From Dunaliella salina (taxonomy: Eukaryota > Chlorophyta > Chlorophyceae > Chlamydomonadales > Dunaliellaceae): a DNA stretch of 47,154 nucleotides. Under the pieces are notes generated by a model, which saw only the letters and a program-made list of their open reading frames with translations, did not search any database and was not told the origin of the DNA. A program made the position numbers and the translations under genes. The stretch lies in NCBI GenBank assembly GCA_002284615.2, contig MU069570.1:171500-218653 (forward strand). The letters run 5' to 3'. Below are positions 19,701 through 30,777 of this stretch, piece by piece; the first letter of the stretch is position 1, and every line of letters starts with the position of its first letter.

Positions 19701-22700
19701 TAGGCACGAGTTGCGAAGAAAATGTAAGGGCTTCATCATTATTCTTATAAGCTTTTAGATGCCATTACCACAGATTTTTATCTTCACTATTGTGGCTTTT
19801 CATTTCAGGCTTTTGATTGAAAAAATGCATTCACACCTCATGGACCCAATATTCTGCCCGAGTCCTTGTCTAAGTTTCAATTTGAATGCTGGTCGAGAAT
19901 GATTTGAACAGCAATTAAAAAGCAAATTATCTTGGATTGCCCAGCCCAGATGGACCTTCCCTGCCATTTAACACTACAATTTCTACAGTTGCACAACACA
20001 GCAGCACACAAAGACATCATTTGTCTGCACTCCATCCATTGTCCACTGAGCCCCTCACCATCGAGAAGTACTTCACAGCCTGGCCGGAGAAGATGAGGGC
20101 CACATTAGCTCCCAGACCGAACAGGGGATAGAATTGGGAGGCCTCCTCCACAGTGGTGATCTGGTTGGCAAAGCCCCAGAACAGCACGGACACCACCACA
20201 GAACCCCACAGCTCAGCCATCACGTAGAACAAGCAGAAGGTCCAGTTGCGCAGGATGGCAATTGGGCCTGCCCAGCGCTCACCCACACTCTCCAGCAGGG
20301 TGGCGCAGAAGTCTGCGACATGGTTGCAAGTGCATGGAAATCCATCAGATGTTCAGTTTGCAAAGCAAGCGTGTGAATGAATGGCACTCAGCAGCCAGAC
20401 AGCGGTAAGGTCACAAAGAGAGCCCTTCCGTATCACTATGTGTCACACCTACTATGGTAGGTTCAGGACATCCTTCAGAATTGTCGCCGCCACTAACTTC
20501 GATAAGAGCAGACAAGCAACTGTTTTTTTCCTTTTCGCACAAGCAGGCCTTCAAACTGCATCACAATGGCCACATCTCCCTTTGCTCTACCCTCCAAAAC
20601 ACAGACTCACAACGATCAAGTTAGAGAACATGGACCTGTAAAGAAAACAAATACCATGCAAAGACCATGGCCCCACTCAACAAAGAATCATTTCAACTTC
20701 GTTACTTGCACTTCACACATTAACAGGGTTACTTCCTTCCTAGCCTGCAGCAAGAGCTTCAGCTGTGTTCAAACCTCACACCGCAATGTCATACCCTGCA
20801 GAAAAGACAGCAGTAAGGTCGTAAGGAGAGCCATTCCCTGTCACTACATGTCACACCTACTATGGTAGGCTCAGGACATCCATCAGAATTGTTGCTGCCA
20901 TATACTTCAAACAGAGCGCACAAGCAACTAGCCTAGGCCTTTTGGGGTTTGGGGTGTTGTTGGTGCTTGGTGTTTTCCCCTCCACCTCTCAGGATGGGCG
21001 GCAAAACACCAAGCACCAACAACACCTTAAAGCCCAACACCAACCAGAACCCTCAGCGGGAGACCGAGGACAAAGAGGAGCAGCCCGCCTTCAACCCAAC
21101 GGAGGTGGCCTGCACCATCAGCATTGTCCTGCCTCGCTTGGAGCGGGACATCAACCAGTTCTCGGATCGCATAACGTTTTGCGAGGACGCAATACTGCCC
21201 GTCACGGCCTTTTTTGCGCGAGCAGACCTTCAGACTGCACCACAATGGCCACATCCCCCTTTGCTCTACCCTTCAAAACACAGACTCACAACAATCAAAT
21301 TGGAGAACATGGACCCATACAGAAAACAAACACCATGCAAAGACAATGGCCTCACTCAGAAAAGGATCATTTCAACTTCATTACTTGCACTTCACACATA
21401 AACAAGCTTCACTCCTTCCTGACCTGCAGCAAGAGCTTCAGCTGTGTTCGAACCTCACAATATGATGTCTTACCCCCATGCAGGTAAGAAGGTCACCAAA
21501 CTGTGCTTGCCACACTGCAGACTTTCCCTTATGCCACTGAACACACCTGTTAGCACCACACATGCTTCACAAGTAGTTTCAAATTCTGAGTCATCAACTC
21601 GGTGTGTCCACAGGAGTTGTTACACAGGAATGACTACCGGTTCATCTCCCTCTTGAAAAGAGAGGAAGGAGACCCTGCATGCTTGTCAATGTCTTATCAC
21701 TCTTCCTTTTTACAGAGCTACCAGATTAATGGGTCGCTGCTTCACCACGCACTTGTGGGGTGCAGGACGTCGCGCATGGGGTACAGCAGGCCGGCGAAGG
21801 AGCCGAAGAAGACGATGAAGGGGATGATGCAGGTGTAGAAAAGGGCCTCGCTGCTCAACACGTTGGCCAGCTGCGAGAGACGAACGCAAACGCGTGCGGG
21901 GCAGGGCAAAGAATCAGCGACGTGCTCAAACTCGCACCGTGCATGGCACATGGGCAACTCAGTCAACGCGAAGACGCAGTGAGTGCCCGCATTAGCACGT
22001 GGAAGCGGAGGGGAGGGGAAGGGAAAGCGAGCGACACAAAACAGGTGAGCTGGTGGTAATGGCAGCCAAAGGAGAGAGCACACAGTGTTTCGGAGTCCTT
22101 CCCCCGAGTCCTAGTATTACTACACGCCATGCCGGCTCTCGAGAGGACAGAGCCCACACAAACAAGGCTCACCTTAGCGTACCCCACGGTGAAGCCAATG
22201 GCCATGGGCAGGTTCACGTATGTCTTCAGAAAAGGAATGATTTCCGCGCCTGAGCCGGGGGCTGTGACCACCAGCACGTCCTTGGTATCACGCAGGATGG
22301 TGTAGTTGAACAGGATGCAGAAGAACATCATGCCCAGGGGCAGAATCTTGGCCCAGGTCAGAGGCTCGAAGCCCATGAACCTGCGCAGACGTGCACAGAA
22401 GAGACGTGAGAATGCGAGCGAGAATGCGGCTGCATTACCATCAGCACAAGGATCTGCAGCAGGGCGGTCGTCACACAGGCTGGAGGAGCAGAGATATCTG
22501 CAGGGAGGTTTCAGCCTGGCACCACCTCAACTCACTTCTTGGGCTGCTGAGGCTCTGGGGTGGCTCCGCCGTCGGCAGCGGCCTGGGGCACGGTGCGGGG
22601 CAGCTGCTGCTCGGGCATCTGCTTGCGCTCGGGCAGCTGGGGCGCCGCAAGGGGGCGGATGGGCTCGGGGGTGTTGTTGCCCAGGGGACCCTGGAAACAC

Positions 22701-23139
22701 ACGAGAAAGGTACCAACCTGTTGGTCAAGCCCTGCCCGTGCTGCGCCCGCTGCATTGCGAACGAGAGTGCTGAATGATTCCAGTGCTGAGAGCTGCGCAT
22801 CGGACGCTGTGCTGCTGCTTGCGAAGAGGAGGGCGGATACAGACAGCAACAAGGGTTGCTGCTCTCCGGCGCTCCCCCTGAGCGCCCGCACTCACAACCA
22901 ACCACGGACTCAGCGGCGCTCACACGCACACAATACACACACAATGCAGGCTGCTGCTGCTGCTGTGCAGGAGGACTGCTTCTCCCTCTGCTGCGCTGTC
23001 TGCTGCTTGCCTTGATGGGGGACGCAGCGCCCAGCTTCACGACGCGAGGGGACAGCTTGGGCAGCCCGCAGACCTTGGGCACCTGCCGCCCGGCAAGGCC
23101 CGGCATCGCAGCCTGCTTCCTCAGCATGGAGGCAGACAT
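16762..23139 (-). CDS. NTT: plastid-type ATP/ADP translocase (nucleotide transporter), eight exons
   Basis: Member of the TLC-type ATP/ADP translocase family, which exchanges ATP for ADP across the inner plastid membrane. Exons, 5' to 3': 23139-23011, 22690-22536, 22380-22173, 21870-21753, 20312-20059, 18997-18752, 18498-18079, 16992-16762; total 1761 bp, 586 residues, the family's usual size. Phases agree at every join. Family signatures: FEPLTWAKILPLGMMFF, RDTKDVLVVTAPGSGAEIIP, FYVMAELWGSVVVSVLFW, GVDGWGVSLAGLMG, a lysine-rich loop before MSVGESF, VVSYGISINLVEVTWK, GKAAIDVICNPLGKSGGALI, and a C-terminal hydrophobic hairpin. Charged residues essential in plant NTTs (Lys in RDTKD, Glu in AELWG, Glu in LVEV, Lys in GKAAID) are all there. 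About eleven hydrophobic segments are visible. Donors are GTGAGN or GTGCGT except intron 1. It is the only intact-looking single-copy gene here. Confidence 0.93.
17433..17684. repeat. 126-bp tandem duplication in intron 7
   Basis: Two adjacent copies starting CGTTACTATAAATAAAAT and CGTTACCATAAATAAAAA, over 90 percent alike by eye. A third, much diverged copy can be traced around 17868-17995. Confidence 0.85.
20944..21205 (+). mobile_element. 262-bp insertion in intron 4 carrying a coding fragment
   Basis: Flanked by GGCCTTTT at 20936-20943 and 21206-21213, an 8-bp direct repeat. From the ATG at 20992 it is open on the plus strand to the right edge: MGGKTPSTNNTLKPN, then a charged stretch, then NPTEVACTISIVLPRLERDI and an acidic end. 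GC content and codon use look like a real gene, unlike the surrounding intron. A splice-acceptor-like CTCTCAG lies just before the ATG. This may be a captured exon. I do not recognise the protein. Confidence 0.5.
20953..21026. repeat. perfect 24-bp inverted repeat
   Basis: Arms 20953-20976 and 21003-21026 (first arm starts GGTGTTGTTGGTGC) around a 26-base loop. The right arm is also the coding sequence KTPSTNNT of the fragment above. Confidence 0.9.
22537..23139 (-). other. translocase N-terminus: presumed transit peptide and uncertain first intron
   Basis: The protein starts MSASMLRKQAAMPGLAG, rich in Ala, Ser, Lys and Arg and poor in acids, as in chloroplast transit peptides. The first exon can end at 23011 (AAG/GCAAGC, a GC-AG intron) or at 22924 (CGT/GTGAGC). 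Both give phase 0 and join exon 2 in frame. The second option adds 29 residues including a polyglutamine run. Exon 2 (22690-22536) is a proline/glutamine-rich linker before the membrane domain. Confidence 0.7.
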
Positions 23140-23379
23140 GCTGGAAAGTGTAGCCTAGAAGCCCAAAATTAAAGTAATGTCGATAAACCCTAAAATATTT
23201 GGGTCAAGTATTGCACACCCTGAAAAGGCGGACCAATGCCCCGCACGAGTGAAATTTTATTTTAATGAACCGTCCGTTGCTCGTCCGTTCCAAGTCTCCA
23301 CCAGAAACGTCGCGTGAACTGCAGAACAGGAAGCTTTCCAGGGCAAGCCTCCTTGTTTTTTCATGTATGGTCCAAACAG
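23140..23379 (-). promoter_or_regulatory. translocase 5' flank with telo-box-like motif
   Basis: Upstream of the start codon as far as the gap. AAACCCTAA lies at 23185-23193, about 46 bases before the ATG. This word (telo box) is common near transcription starts of plant housekeeping genes. An AT-rich patch at about 23252-23265 could serve as a TATA-like site. The assignment is by position. Confidence 0.35.
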
Positions 23380-24064
23380 NNNNNNNNNNNNNNNNNNNNN
23401 NNNNNNNNNNNNNNNNNNNNNNNNNNNNNNNNNNNNNNNNNNNNNNNNNNNNNNNNNNNNNNNNNNNNNNNNNNNNNNNNNNNNNNNNNNNNNNNNNNNN
23501 NNNNNNNNNNNNNNNNNNNNNNNNNNNNNNNNNNNNNNNNNNNNNNNNNNNNNNNNNNNNNNNNNNNNNNNNNNNNNNNNNNNNNNNNNNNNNNNNNNNN
23601 NNNNNNNNNNNNNNNNNNNNNNNNNNNNNNNNNNNNNNNNNNNNNNNNNNNNNNNNNNNNNNNNNNNNNNNNNNNNNNNNNNNNNNNNNNNNNNNNNNNN
23701 NNNNNNNNNNNNNNNNNNNNNNNNNNNNNNNNNNNNNNNNNNNNNNNNNNNNNNNNNNNNNNNNNNNNNNNNNNNNNNNNNNNNNNNNNNNNNNNNNNNN
23801 NNNNNNNNNNNNNNNNNNNNNNNNNNNNNNNNNNNNNNNNNNNNNNNNNNNNNNNNNNNNNNNNNNNNNNNNNNNNNNNNNNNNNNNNNNNNNNNNNNNN
23901 NNNNNNNNNNNNNNNNNNNNNNNNNNNNNNNNNNNNNNNNNNNNNNNNNNNNNNNNNNNNNNNNNNNNNNNNNNNNNNNNNNNNNNNNNNNNNNNNNNNN
24001 NNNNNNNNNNNNNNNNNNNNNNNNNNNNNNNNNNNNNNNNNNNNNNNNNNNNNNNNNNNNNNNN
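23380..24064. other. assembly gap (n)
   Basis: 685 undetermined bases just upstream of the translocase, ending next to a GT microsatellite. Confidence 1.
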
Positions 24065-24081
24065 GCAGGCCTCTGAATGCT

Positions 24082-24082
<1 letters not shown>

Positions 24083-24145
<63 letters not shown>
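24083..24145. repeat. (GT)n microsatellite
   Basis: Pure GT dinucleotide run beside the assembly gap. Confidence 0.98.
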
Positions 24146-24146
<1 letters not shown>

Positions 24147-24265
24147 ATGTGTGAAATGAAATGATTAAAGCGCAAAATCATTAAAATGCTGAGTCAATGG
24201 ATCTTAGGGGAGTCAACAGAAAGGAAAAGAATAAGATTAAATCATGTTTGGGCCCACTCCTTTTG

Positions 24266-24362
24266 AGCCTGGAAAAGGAAAGAGAAAACTAGAACGGCTA
24301 CATAGGCAGAGGAACTCTCCAAATTTCATCGACTAGGGAAAGGAGGAACACTGGCTCGATGG
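24266..24362 (-). mobile_element. family A/B 3'-end fragment
   Basis: On the minus strand: GGAGAG, TTC, CTCTGCCTATGTAG and then a pyrimidine-rich tail interrupted by CCGTTCTAG. No flanking duplication was found; an older insertion. Confidence 0.6.
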
Positions 24363-24365
24363 AGC

Positions 24366-24551
24366 CTGGATCAGGTGAGACAGTCCCTGCAGGACACAGA
24401 GATCCCTGTAGGTGGACTCCTGGAACTTGGACATAGGAGTGTTGCAAGGGATTTGTTCTGGTATATTGCAACGGCAGGTGGTGGGGCGTTTGCTAACTTG
24501 CGAGATAGGGAGCCTTTCCTCCATGCTTGCAGCCGGACCTGGCCTGCATAG
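24366..24551 (+). other. open fragment, unrecognised
   Basis: Sixty-one open codons ending in TAG and containing GGLLELGHRSVARDLFWY, GGGAFANLRDREPFLH and ACSRTWPA. Composition looks coding. A further short open piece (WQCNDKELRTRVERLNLQ) lies at about 24586-24654. Probably the remnant of a gene or transposon next to A3. Confidence 0.25.
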
Positions 24552-24727
24552 CCTTTTCTTTTTTCCATGGAAAGTGAATTTACTGTCAAGTCAATCCTGG
24601 CAGTGTAATGACAAGGAGCTGAGGACCAGGGTTGAACGCCTCAATTTGCAGTAGCAAGGTTCCCACGAGTATATTCTTGAAAGAAAGAGATAAGAACAGA
24701 GAAGAAAAAAGAAAAGAACAGAGGCAT

Positions 24728-27303
24728 ATGTGTTGGTATGACATCCCTAACCTCTCCAAATCCTCTACAGGGCTCTTTATGGGGCCAAGCTTGCTGGCAT
24801 GCATGAGAAAATAACACCAGCTCCAGGCAGCTTTGCTACTGAGCTGCAAGGACTTCTTTCCCGCAATTCCATGCTTGAAAGAAAGTACTCTAGCAAGAAG
24901 ATCAAAGACTCTTTCTCACGAGCCCTTCCAACTCACATTCATACTGCCCTCCAAAAATGGGCTTTGGTGACCCGAGAATAAATAACCTCCCCACTATACC
25001 ACAACCCACAATACCAGAACTTTTGGAGAGCGTAACCCCAAGACACTCTTTTTGGTGCCTTGCATAATGCCCTCTCATTCAAATTCCCAGGCTTCTCGGT
25101 ATGCCATCCCATTTATGACGAGGGACTTATGACCCAAGCTTGGCAACATGCCATTTACTCTGCCATCCTCAACACAGAGGCCACTGTTACTTTCGTGTTC
25201 CTTCCAGCTTGGAGTAAGAACATGAGAACCAACCCCTACTCTAAGCTTGTCACTACCTACCCCCACCTCCGTAACGACCTTGGAACCATACCTCGCAAAA
25301 AACTTGGTTACAGTGCCCCTTAATCCTGCCCTAACCAAGAGGTACCTCTACCTCAGCATACCAGGGACCTTACGGATCTTTGCTGTTTGGAGCACTGCAG
25401 CTCGAGTCCATCTCAACAAACGTAACAAAGACTGGCTACAAATCCTGAAAGACGCTACACCAGAAGCCACAGAGTGGCAGCTGAAGAGAGTCAGCAGACC
25501 ACCTGTCCTAAATCCCACGCATGCGCACATGCCAGGTTTCAGAAACTTGGAACGCCTCCCATTTGACAACCAACACGTCTCCAAGCACCCTAGAACTTCA
25601 CACATGAGTATCCAAGAAACAGACTCGGTGCCCAGCCAATCCAGTACTATCCTCACTCACAAAGTTGCTGACAGGAGGGCATGGGCATACACAGACGGCA
25701 GCTGCTTTGTCCATAACGTAAGCAAGAAATTGGAGCAGGCATCTACTGCCCGTCCACTGGCAGCAAGAAATTTGTAGAACCAAACGGCACTGGGATTCCT
25801 AACACCACAAATCGAGCTGAATTGGCAGCAATCGCTGCTGCTTTTATTATCAAACATGCAAACATTGCACCAGACAGCCTCACCTCCATCAAACAAATAA
25901 TACGTACACAACTCCTTTACCCTGAGAAACGCCTGAGGCATATCCAAGGAGACGTCCTTAAAATGATCATCTTTCATTAGCGACTCTCATACCAAAATCC
26001 AACTTTACAAAGTTAAGGCTCATGCTGGCATTGCTGGAAATGAGTGTGTAGATGCTATTGCAAAACACAAGGAAACGTAATGCAAATCAAGCCAACAACT
26101 GTATGCAGACATCAAGATCCTTGGTGCAGGTCCTGGCGGAAATCCACATATTTTTTTGGCTAGCCATAGAAGAAAAAAGAGCACTTGCCGCATGTACATC
26201 TACAAGTCCCTCACCTGCCCCCAAGCTCACCTATCTCCCTAATCTTAAAGATGCTCTCAAATTCCACATGCATACAAGCATGAACTTGGTTATGCCAATG
26301 CCAAAACAGGTGACTACTCTTATTATCAAAACTTATTACCGTATGTACATGAAAAAATCAGCAATGCCTTTAGAAACATGTCCAACATTCCTGTACCCAT
26401 GAAGCATACCATCCTGCAGTATTGCACAGGCACCCTTTACAATCAAAAACATACAGTTTATTTTCTAAGGTCTACTGACCCAACGTGCCCTCCCCCAGGC
26501 TGCCAACATTGGACAGTACACTCCACATGCTCTCAGGCTGTCAGAACCATATCACCTCCAACACGGAAACTGAAAGACTTAATATTGCAGGCAGAGTGAT
26601 TTCTAAAGCACTAAGTAAAAGTCCTGTGGGAGCAGGCCTAGTCTACACAGACATAGGAAGCGAGTTCAAACTTGCACAATACAACCTCCAACTTCCTATG
26701 CATGCCTCAAACATAAATATACCCAAGTACTTCTTCCCAAGTAACCTTTCAGAGAGGAAAAGACAACTCAAGTCGACCAGACGCTATTTTGATCACCCCT
26801 TATAATGCCCCAAGCCTACTTCTAACAGTATTTCACCGATCCATTCACATCACGCTCTGCGCACATCCACATGGAGGATCATACAAACTAGGTGCGTGAG
26901 GCAACCCCATGAACTTCATGCAAACGATCGCCATCATGGCGATGATGTGCACTATTTTTTTTTTTTGAGTTCTGTGAAAACACAAGGCCAGAGCATCAGT
27001 TGAATGCGGCTAAGCACAGCATTCAGACCTCTGTAAACGTGAAAGCGCTAAAGCTAGAACAATTCACCCTATTCTCCCGGGTGTAGGTGGAACTGTTAAT
27101 ACTGAGCACACCCTGAAGCAATTCAAACAACTAGGACTGGATCACCAACTTTGCCACTAAGCTTGCTCAACAACTTCATGCCCATTCTATTCAATTAACT
27201 CGTTTGCACATGTTGCGCTATTTCACATGTTGCGCTATTTCACATGTTGCGCTATTTCACATGTTGCGCGATTTCTCTGCCTCCGTAGTTTTCCTTTTCT
27301 TTT
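24728..27303 (+). mobile_element. A3: degraded family A copy
   Basis: It starts in the central region (CAAATCCTCTACAGGGC) and proceeds through RNase H (AYTDGSCFVH near 25689, LNWQQS in a shifted frame, HAGIAGNECVDAIAKH near 26030), the zinc knuckle region (PPPGCQHW near 26495) and the endonuclease (STRRYF where A2 has SRPDAV; glutamate motif lost near 26950) to the tail at 27275-27303. Frameshifted throughout. 5'-truncated more than A1 or A2. Confidence 0.8.
27207..27274. repeat. 17-bp unit repeated four times
   Basis: CACATGTTGCGCTATTT, four head-to-tail copies, the last with one change. It lies in the 3' UTR of A3 just before the stem-loop and tail. Confidence 0.95.
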
Positions 27304-27363
27304 GGAACAGAGAGGAAAACTGAGTATGCAGAACAAAACCCTCCATGCATTAATTAGGGAAAC

Positions 27364-27463
27364 GAAGTGCTTCTAGTAACCCTCCAGATCCCCACTAGCC
27401 TTCTCTGTTTCGATTGTTGTGGTGGTTGGGACTCAGCGTAGTTTTTCTTTTCTTTTCTATTTA
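27364..27463 (+). mobile_element. 100-bp 3'-end-only insertion in A4
   Basis: It holds a family B-like 3' UTR (AGTAACCCTCCAGATCCCCA, as before the B2 tail) and ends GCGTAGTTTTTC with CTTTT repeats. Flanked by GAAAC (27359-27363, 27464-27468). Confidence 0.75.
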
Positions 27464-27763
27464 GAAACATTGGCTCTTTTGTCTTTGGAGCCGTGATTCC
27501 CCTTTGCCATGAAGGTTGAGGAAAGAAATGGCTACTGAGATCTCAAGGGTCGCTAGAGGCACCCAGCCCCAGAAGTTGGCTGTGACAGGGATTTCCGTTT
27601 TGAATGGCATGCCGAGCAGTTGCAAAGAAAGAAAAGAAAAGAAAGGAAAAAGAAAAAACTACGCAGGCAGTGAAAACACTCCCCGCATCAATTAAGGAAA
27701 AGGGGATACCTAGGGCCGAGGCACCAAGTATCCGCTTCACCAAGAGAAAGCAGAAGAAAGAAA

Positions 27764-28264
27764 TCAGTGGGGATCAGGTGGGTTACTAGCAGTATCCTGT
27801 ACCTGACCTTGCTGAGAGTTGAAAAATGCTTTTTCAAGAGCACGTCTGGTGCTGGCAAGTTTGTAAGCATACAAGACAGAATGAGCATGAAGCTTCCAAT
27901 CGGGTTTGCGAACAAGCTTGGTGGCCTTATAGGTGTCAAATCCAAGCTCCTTTAGAGGCTCCAATGTGTGTAGGGTGTAGATGACTCCTCCCACACATAA
28001 CAAGATAGTATGGAGGGTGACTTGAGCTGAGGCCCGAGAAAGATGACGACAAAGGTCGCGGTGCAGCTGCTTGGAGGCCTCAAGCTGGCTGTGGGGCCGG
28101 GTGTTCTCACAGTATTTGACTTCTACAAGGTGGATGTGTCGCTGATCTGGGTGGAGCTGACTTGGGTCACAAGCCTTGGATGGGGGTGGAGTGCCTGTGG
28201 CTGGCGCTGAGTCCTCCCTAGGGAGGACAGGCCTGTTCCCCCCACGCCCCCCTGCACTTCTCAA
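27764..28264 (-). pseudogene. B1 PD-(D/E)XK endonuclease
   Basis: 167 residues with HIHLVEVKYCENTRP (the ExK part), QLEASKQLHRDLCRHL, LCVGGVIYTLHTLEPLKEL and KLHAHSVLYAYK, ending SNPPDPH. The PD of the core would lie just upstream, where this copy reads SLPASLMLI and has lost it. Family-typical otherwise. Confidence 0.75.
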
Positions 28265-28283
28265 TTGATATTGGGGATTTGAC

Positions 28284-28883
28284 CTAGGCGCTCTTTTCAG
28301 AGGAACAACTAATAAGCATCAGGCTGGCTGGAAGTGAGCCTATCTTTGTCAGGGAAGCGGCGGGGAAAATATATTTGGGAAGGGTTCTATTTGTAGCATG
28401 TTCTGGGATCTGTAAGTCTTGCAAGGCAAGTCGGTCTGCTCTACCAATGTCCATGGAGGCAATACCTGTCCCAAGAAGGCCTTTGCTGATGGCTTTTAGG
28501 AGGATATCGATTCTGCTGGCATTATTATGTCGTTCAGTTACCGTACCAGACATGGTTAAATTTTTGCATCCTGATAAGATGTGAAGGGCACTGTCAAGCT
28601 CCCCACAGAGGGGGCATTGTGGGCTGGTGGAAATTTCAAAGCGCACGGCGTGTTATTAATTGAAGAGGGTTACTGTGCGGTATTTAAAAATGCTTTGCCT
28701 CATTTTGAAAGAGAGTGTTGACATGGTCCAGAAGGCATTGCTGATATTTTTGTGGATGTTGGGGAGTAGACTTTGGTAGAAAGAGTAATACCCTGTGTTG
28801 GTATTGGCTTTTCCAAGCCTATGTTTTGAGTGCATGTGTTTCCGTAAAGCATCATGGAGGTTGGAGAAGTGTTTAAGCTTCAC
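28284..28883 (-). pseudogene. B1 linker and zinc knuckle
   Basis: HSKHRLGKANTNTGYYSFYQ in the first frame (28883-28656), then CPLCGELDSALHILSGCKN (C-x2-C-x7-H-x4-C) in the next (28646-28284). This resembles the zf-RVT knuckle of other plant and algal elements. Confidence 0.75.
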
Positions 28884-29669
28884 GGCAAGTGGGTTCAGAC
28901 GTCTAGACGCATTTGCATGAGTGCAGGAAGTTTCCTCAAAGGCAAGCCAGGTGGTGTCATGAAAAGGATTGCCTTCAAGGGTTGCACATGGGAAGGTTAT
29001 GTTTGCAAGGGTGTCGTCATTCTGAATGGCCTGATGCTTGGCAATGGCATCTGCGCATTCATTGCCAACAATTCCAGCATGAGATTTAACCTTGAAGAAA
29101 TGGATAAGGGTAGGTGAGTTGCGTATGAGTTGTATGATTATCTTGAGGTTGTGGCCCTGGACGTGCTGGTGATGAAGTTCTGGGTAATGTATTTGCTTTC
29201 TGATCTGTTCTAGAGAGCAAAGGCTGTCGGTGGCAATGCAACGCCTAGGAGAATGGCAGCTGCTGTTGCCGCCAATTCGGCTCTGGTGATGGTATGGGTG
29301 ATTCCTGCTCCATTCGGCTGGACATGGTAGGTGCTGTCACTGGCGGGGTGGTAGACCCCTGCACCAATCACTTGTTTTCCATTGTGTACATGGCAGCTGC
29401 CGACCGTGTATGCCCATTCTCTCCAGTTTTCAACTTTGCGTTCCAGATGAGGGCTGGATGATGTGAGTGGTGGAAGAGTTTGTTGGCTTTGTGTGGTACT
29501 GTGACAGGTTTTGTTGGTGGGCAGAAGGTAGCTCTTTATATTTATTGAAGCCACTTTCAATTTCTGGGTGTCTTGGATTAAGGACTGGGTCGATGCTAAT
29601 GTTTCTTTCCAGCCATCTTGCTTCACGGACGTCTTCTTTCAGGCTTGTGAGCCAATTTGAATTGCTCAC
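28884..29669 (-). pseudogene. B1 RNase H
   Basis: WREWAYTVGSCHVHNGKQ (the first Asp has become Val), AELAATAAAILLG (Glu), CIATDSL in a shifted frame near 29230 (second Asp) and KVKSHAGIVGNECADAIAKH near 29070-29100 (His and last Asp). Inactive in this copy, intact in B2. Confidence 0.75.
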
Positions 29670-29859
29670 ATTGAGGCGGACCCTTGCAGCGGTGTTCCAA
29701 ACAGCAATTATTTGTAGGCTCCAGGAGTGGCATGGAAGGTCAATTTCTTGGCTTAGCCAGAAGGGGGGGTGGCATAGTTGAGTCTTGTTGAGGGTATGGT
29801 TCCCAATGTGTAACAGAAGTGAGGGTAGGCATTCAGGATTTTAGAGTGTGGATTTGTGC

Positions 29860-30620
29860 TCATAGCGCCTCCCCAGCTTGGTAAGAACATTGAAGTTGCC
29901 ATGGCATGGCTTTGTTGCATGGCAGAGTAATGGCATGTTTGATAGTAAGGTACATCACATGGTCATCGCAAATTGGATGGCATGTTGAAAGTCTTGAGAA
30001 TTTGGAGGAGAGGCTATTTTGGATTGCTCCAAATATTCTATCTCGATGGTGTTCACTCCAGTAGTTGAGGTGGCAGGGGTTGTAGTCTAGGGGAGATGCC
30101 ATTTTTTCCTGGCTTATGGGAGCCCATTTTTGCATGGCAGTGTGGATATGATTTGGCAGAATGCGCATGTATGAATCCTTGATCTTCTTACTTTGTTGCA
30201 TTTTGTTGTTGAGGATTAAGCGTGAGAGAAGACACACGAGCTCGGAGGCAAAGCTTGGGGGTGGAGGTTGATTTGTGTTGTGGATCTTATTGTCTCCTGC
30301 TCTGTTGAATGCAGTCTGGAGGATATTGATGCGCTCTGGGGTTCTTATTCCTTTGCATTTTCCATCTGTGCCATAAATGCATGCCACTTGTTTGGAATAG
30401 ACTTGTGGTAGCACCAGAGGTGGTATTGATGGCATAGAAGGAGAGTGGGTAGCATCTGCTTGGGGGGGGGGATCCGTTGTATTGCTTGGACTAATGAGGT
30501 CAACTGTTGTGATCCAGAGTTCACAGCGGCCAGTTCCACTAATGTCTGCTTGGGGTTTCGTGGGATTCATGTCAAAGGTGGCCTTGTTGCGGAGTTCCGT
30601 GTCTAATTTCTGTTTCCCAG
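29860..30620 (-). pseudogene. B1 central region
   Basis: A 236-codon frame (30570-29860) equivalent to B2 39009-39760: ISGTGRCELWITTVDLI, KIKDSYMRILPNHIHTAMQK, EKMASPLDYNP. It has no recognised fold and is conserved between families A and B (KWA, EKMASPLDYNP), so it was probably under selection. Confidence 0.7.
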
Positions 30621-30777
30621 TGTTTGTCTTGTCTTAGTTTCCAAATCCCTGCCTTTTAAGGTTGTCTAACTTAAAGTCAGCAGCTGGAGTGAAAAGGTCT
30701 GGCTCATCTTTGCAGGCCTCAAATTGAAGGATGCATTGGTGAAAATTGGGCCAAGCTTCCCTGATGTCTTCAGGTTC

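Larger units (their letters stand above)
20398..21490. repeat. 408-bp tandem duplication in intron 4
   Basis: GACAGCGGTAAGG at 20398 and GACAGCAGTAAGG at 20806 start matching segments 408 bases apart. The following part (AGCAGGCCTT at 20542) recurs at 21221, offset by 679 because about 270 bases are inserted at 20936-21213. The minus-strand intron is 1440 bp long largely because of this. Confidence 0.8.

Noticed and set aside
21742..22083. Plus- and minus-strand open frames at 21.7-22.1 kb as genes
   Set aside because: Only 21870-21753 matches the translocase; the rest is intron read-through.
22471..23139. 222-codon minus-strand open frame as one exon
   Set aside because: Only its start is coding; the rest runs through intron 1 and is out of frame with exon 2. 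The exon boundaries fit the family better.
23204..24181. Long open frames across 23.2-24.2 kb
   Set aside because: They are translations of the undetermined bases and the GT repeat.
27207..27274. CRISPR-like array
   Set aside because: Units are contiguous without spacers, in a eukaryotic retrotransposon UTR.
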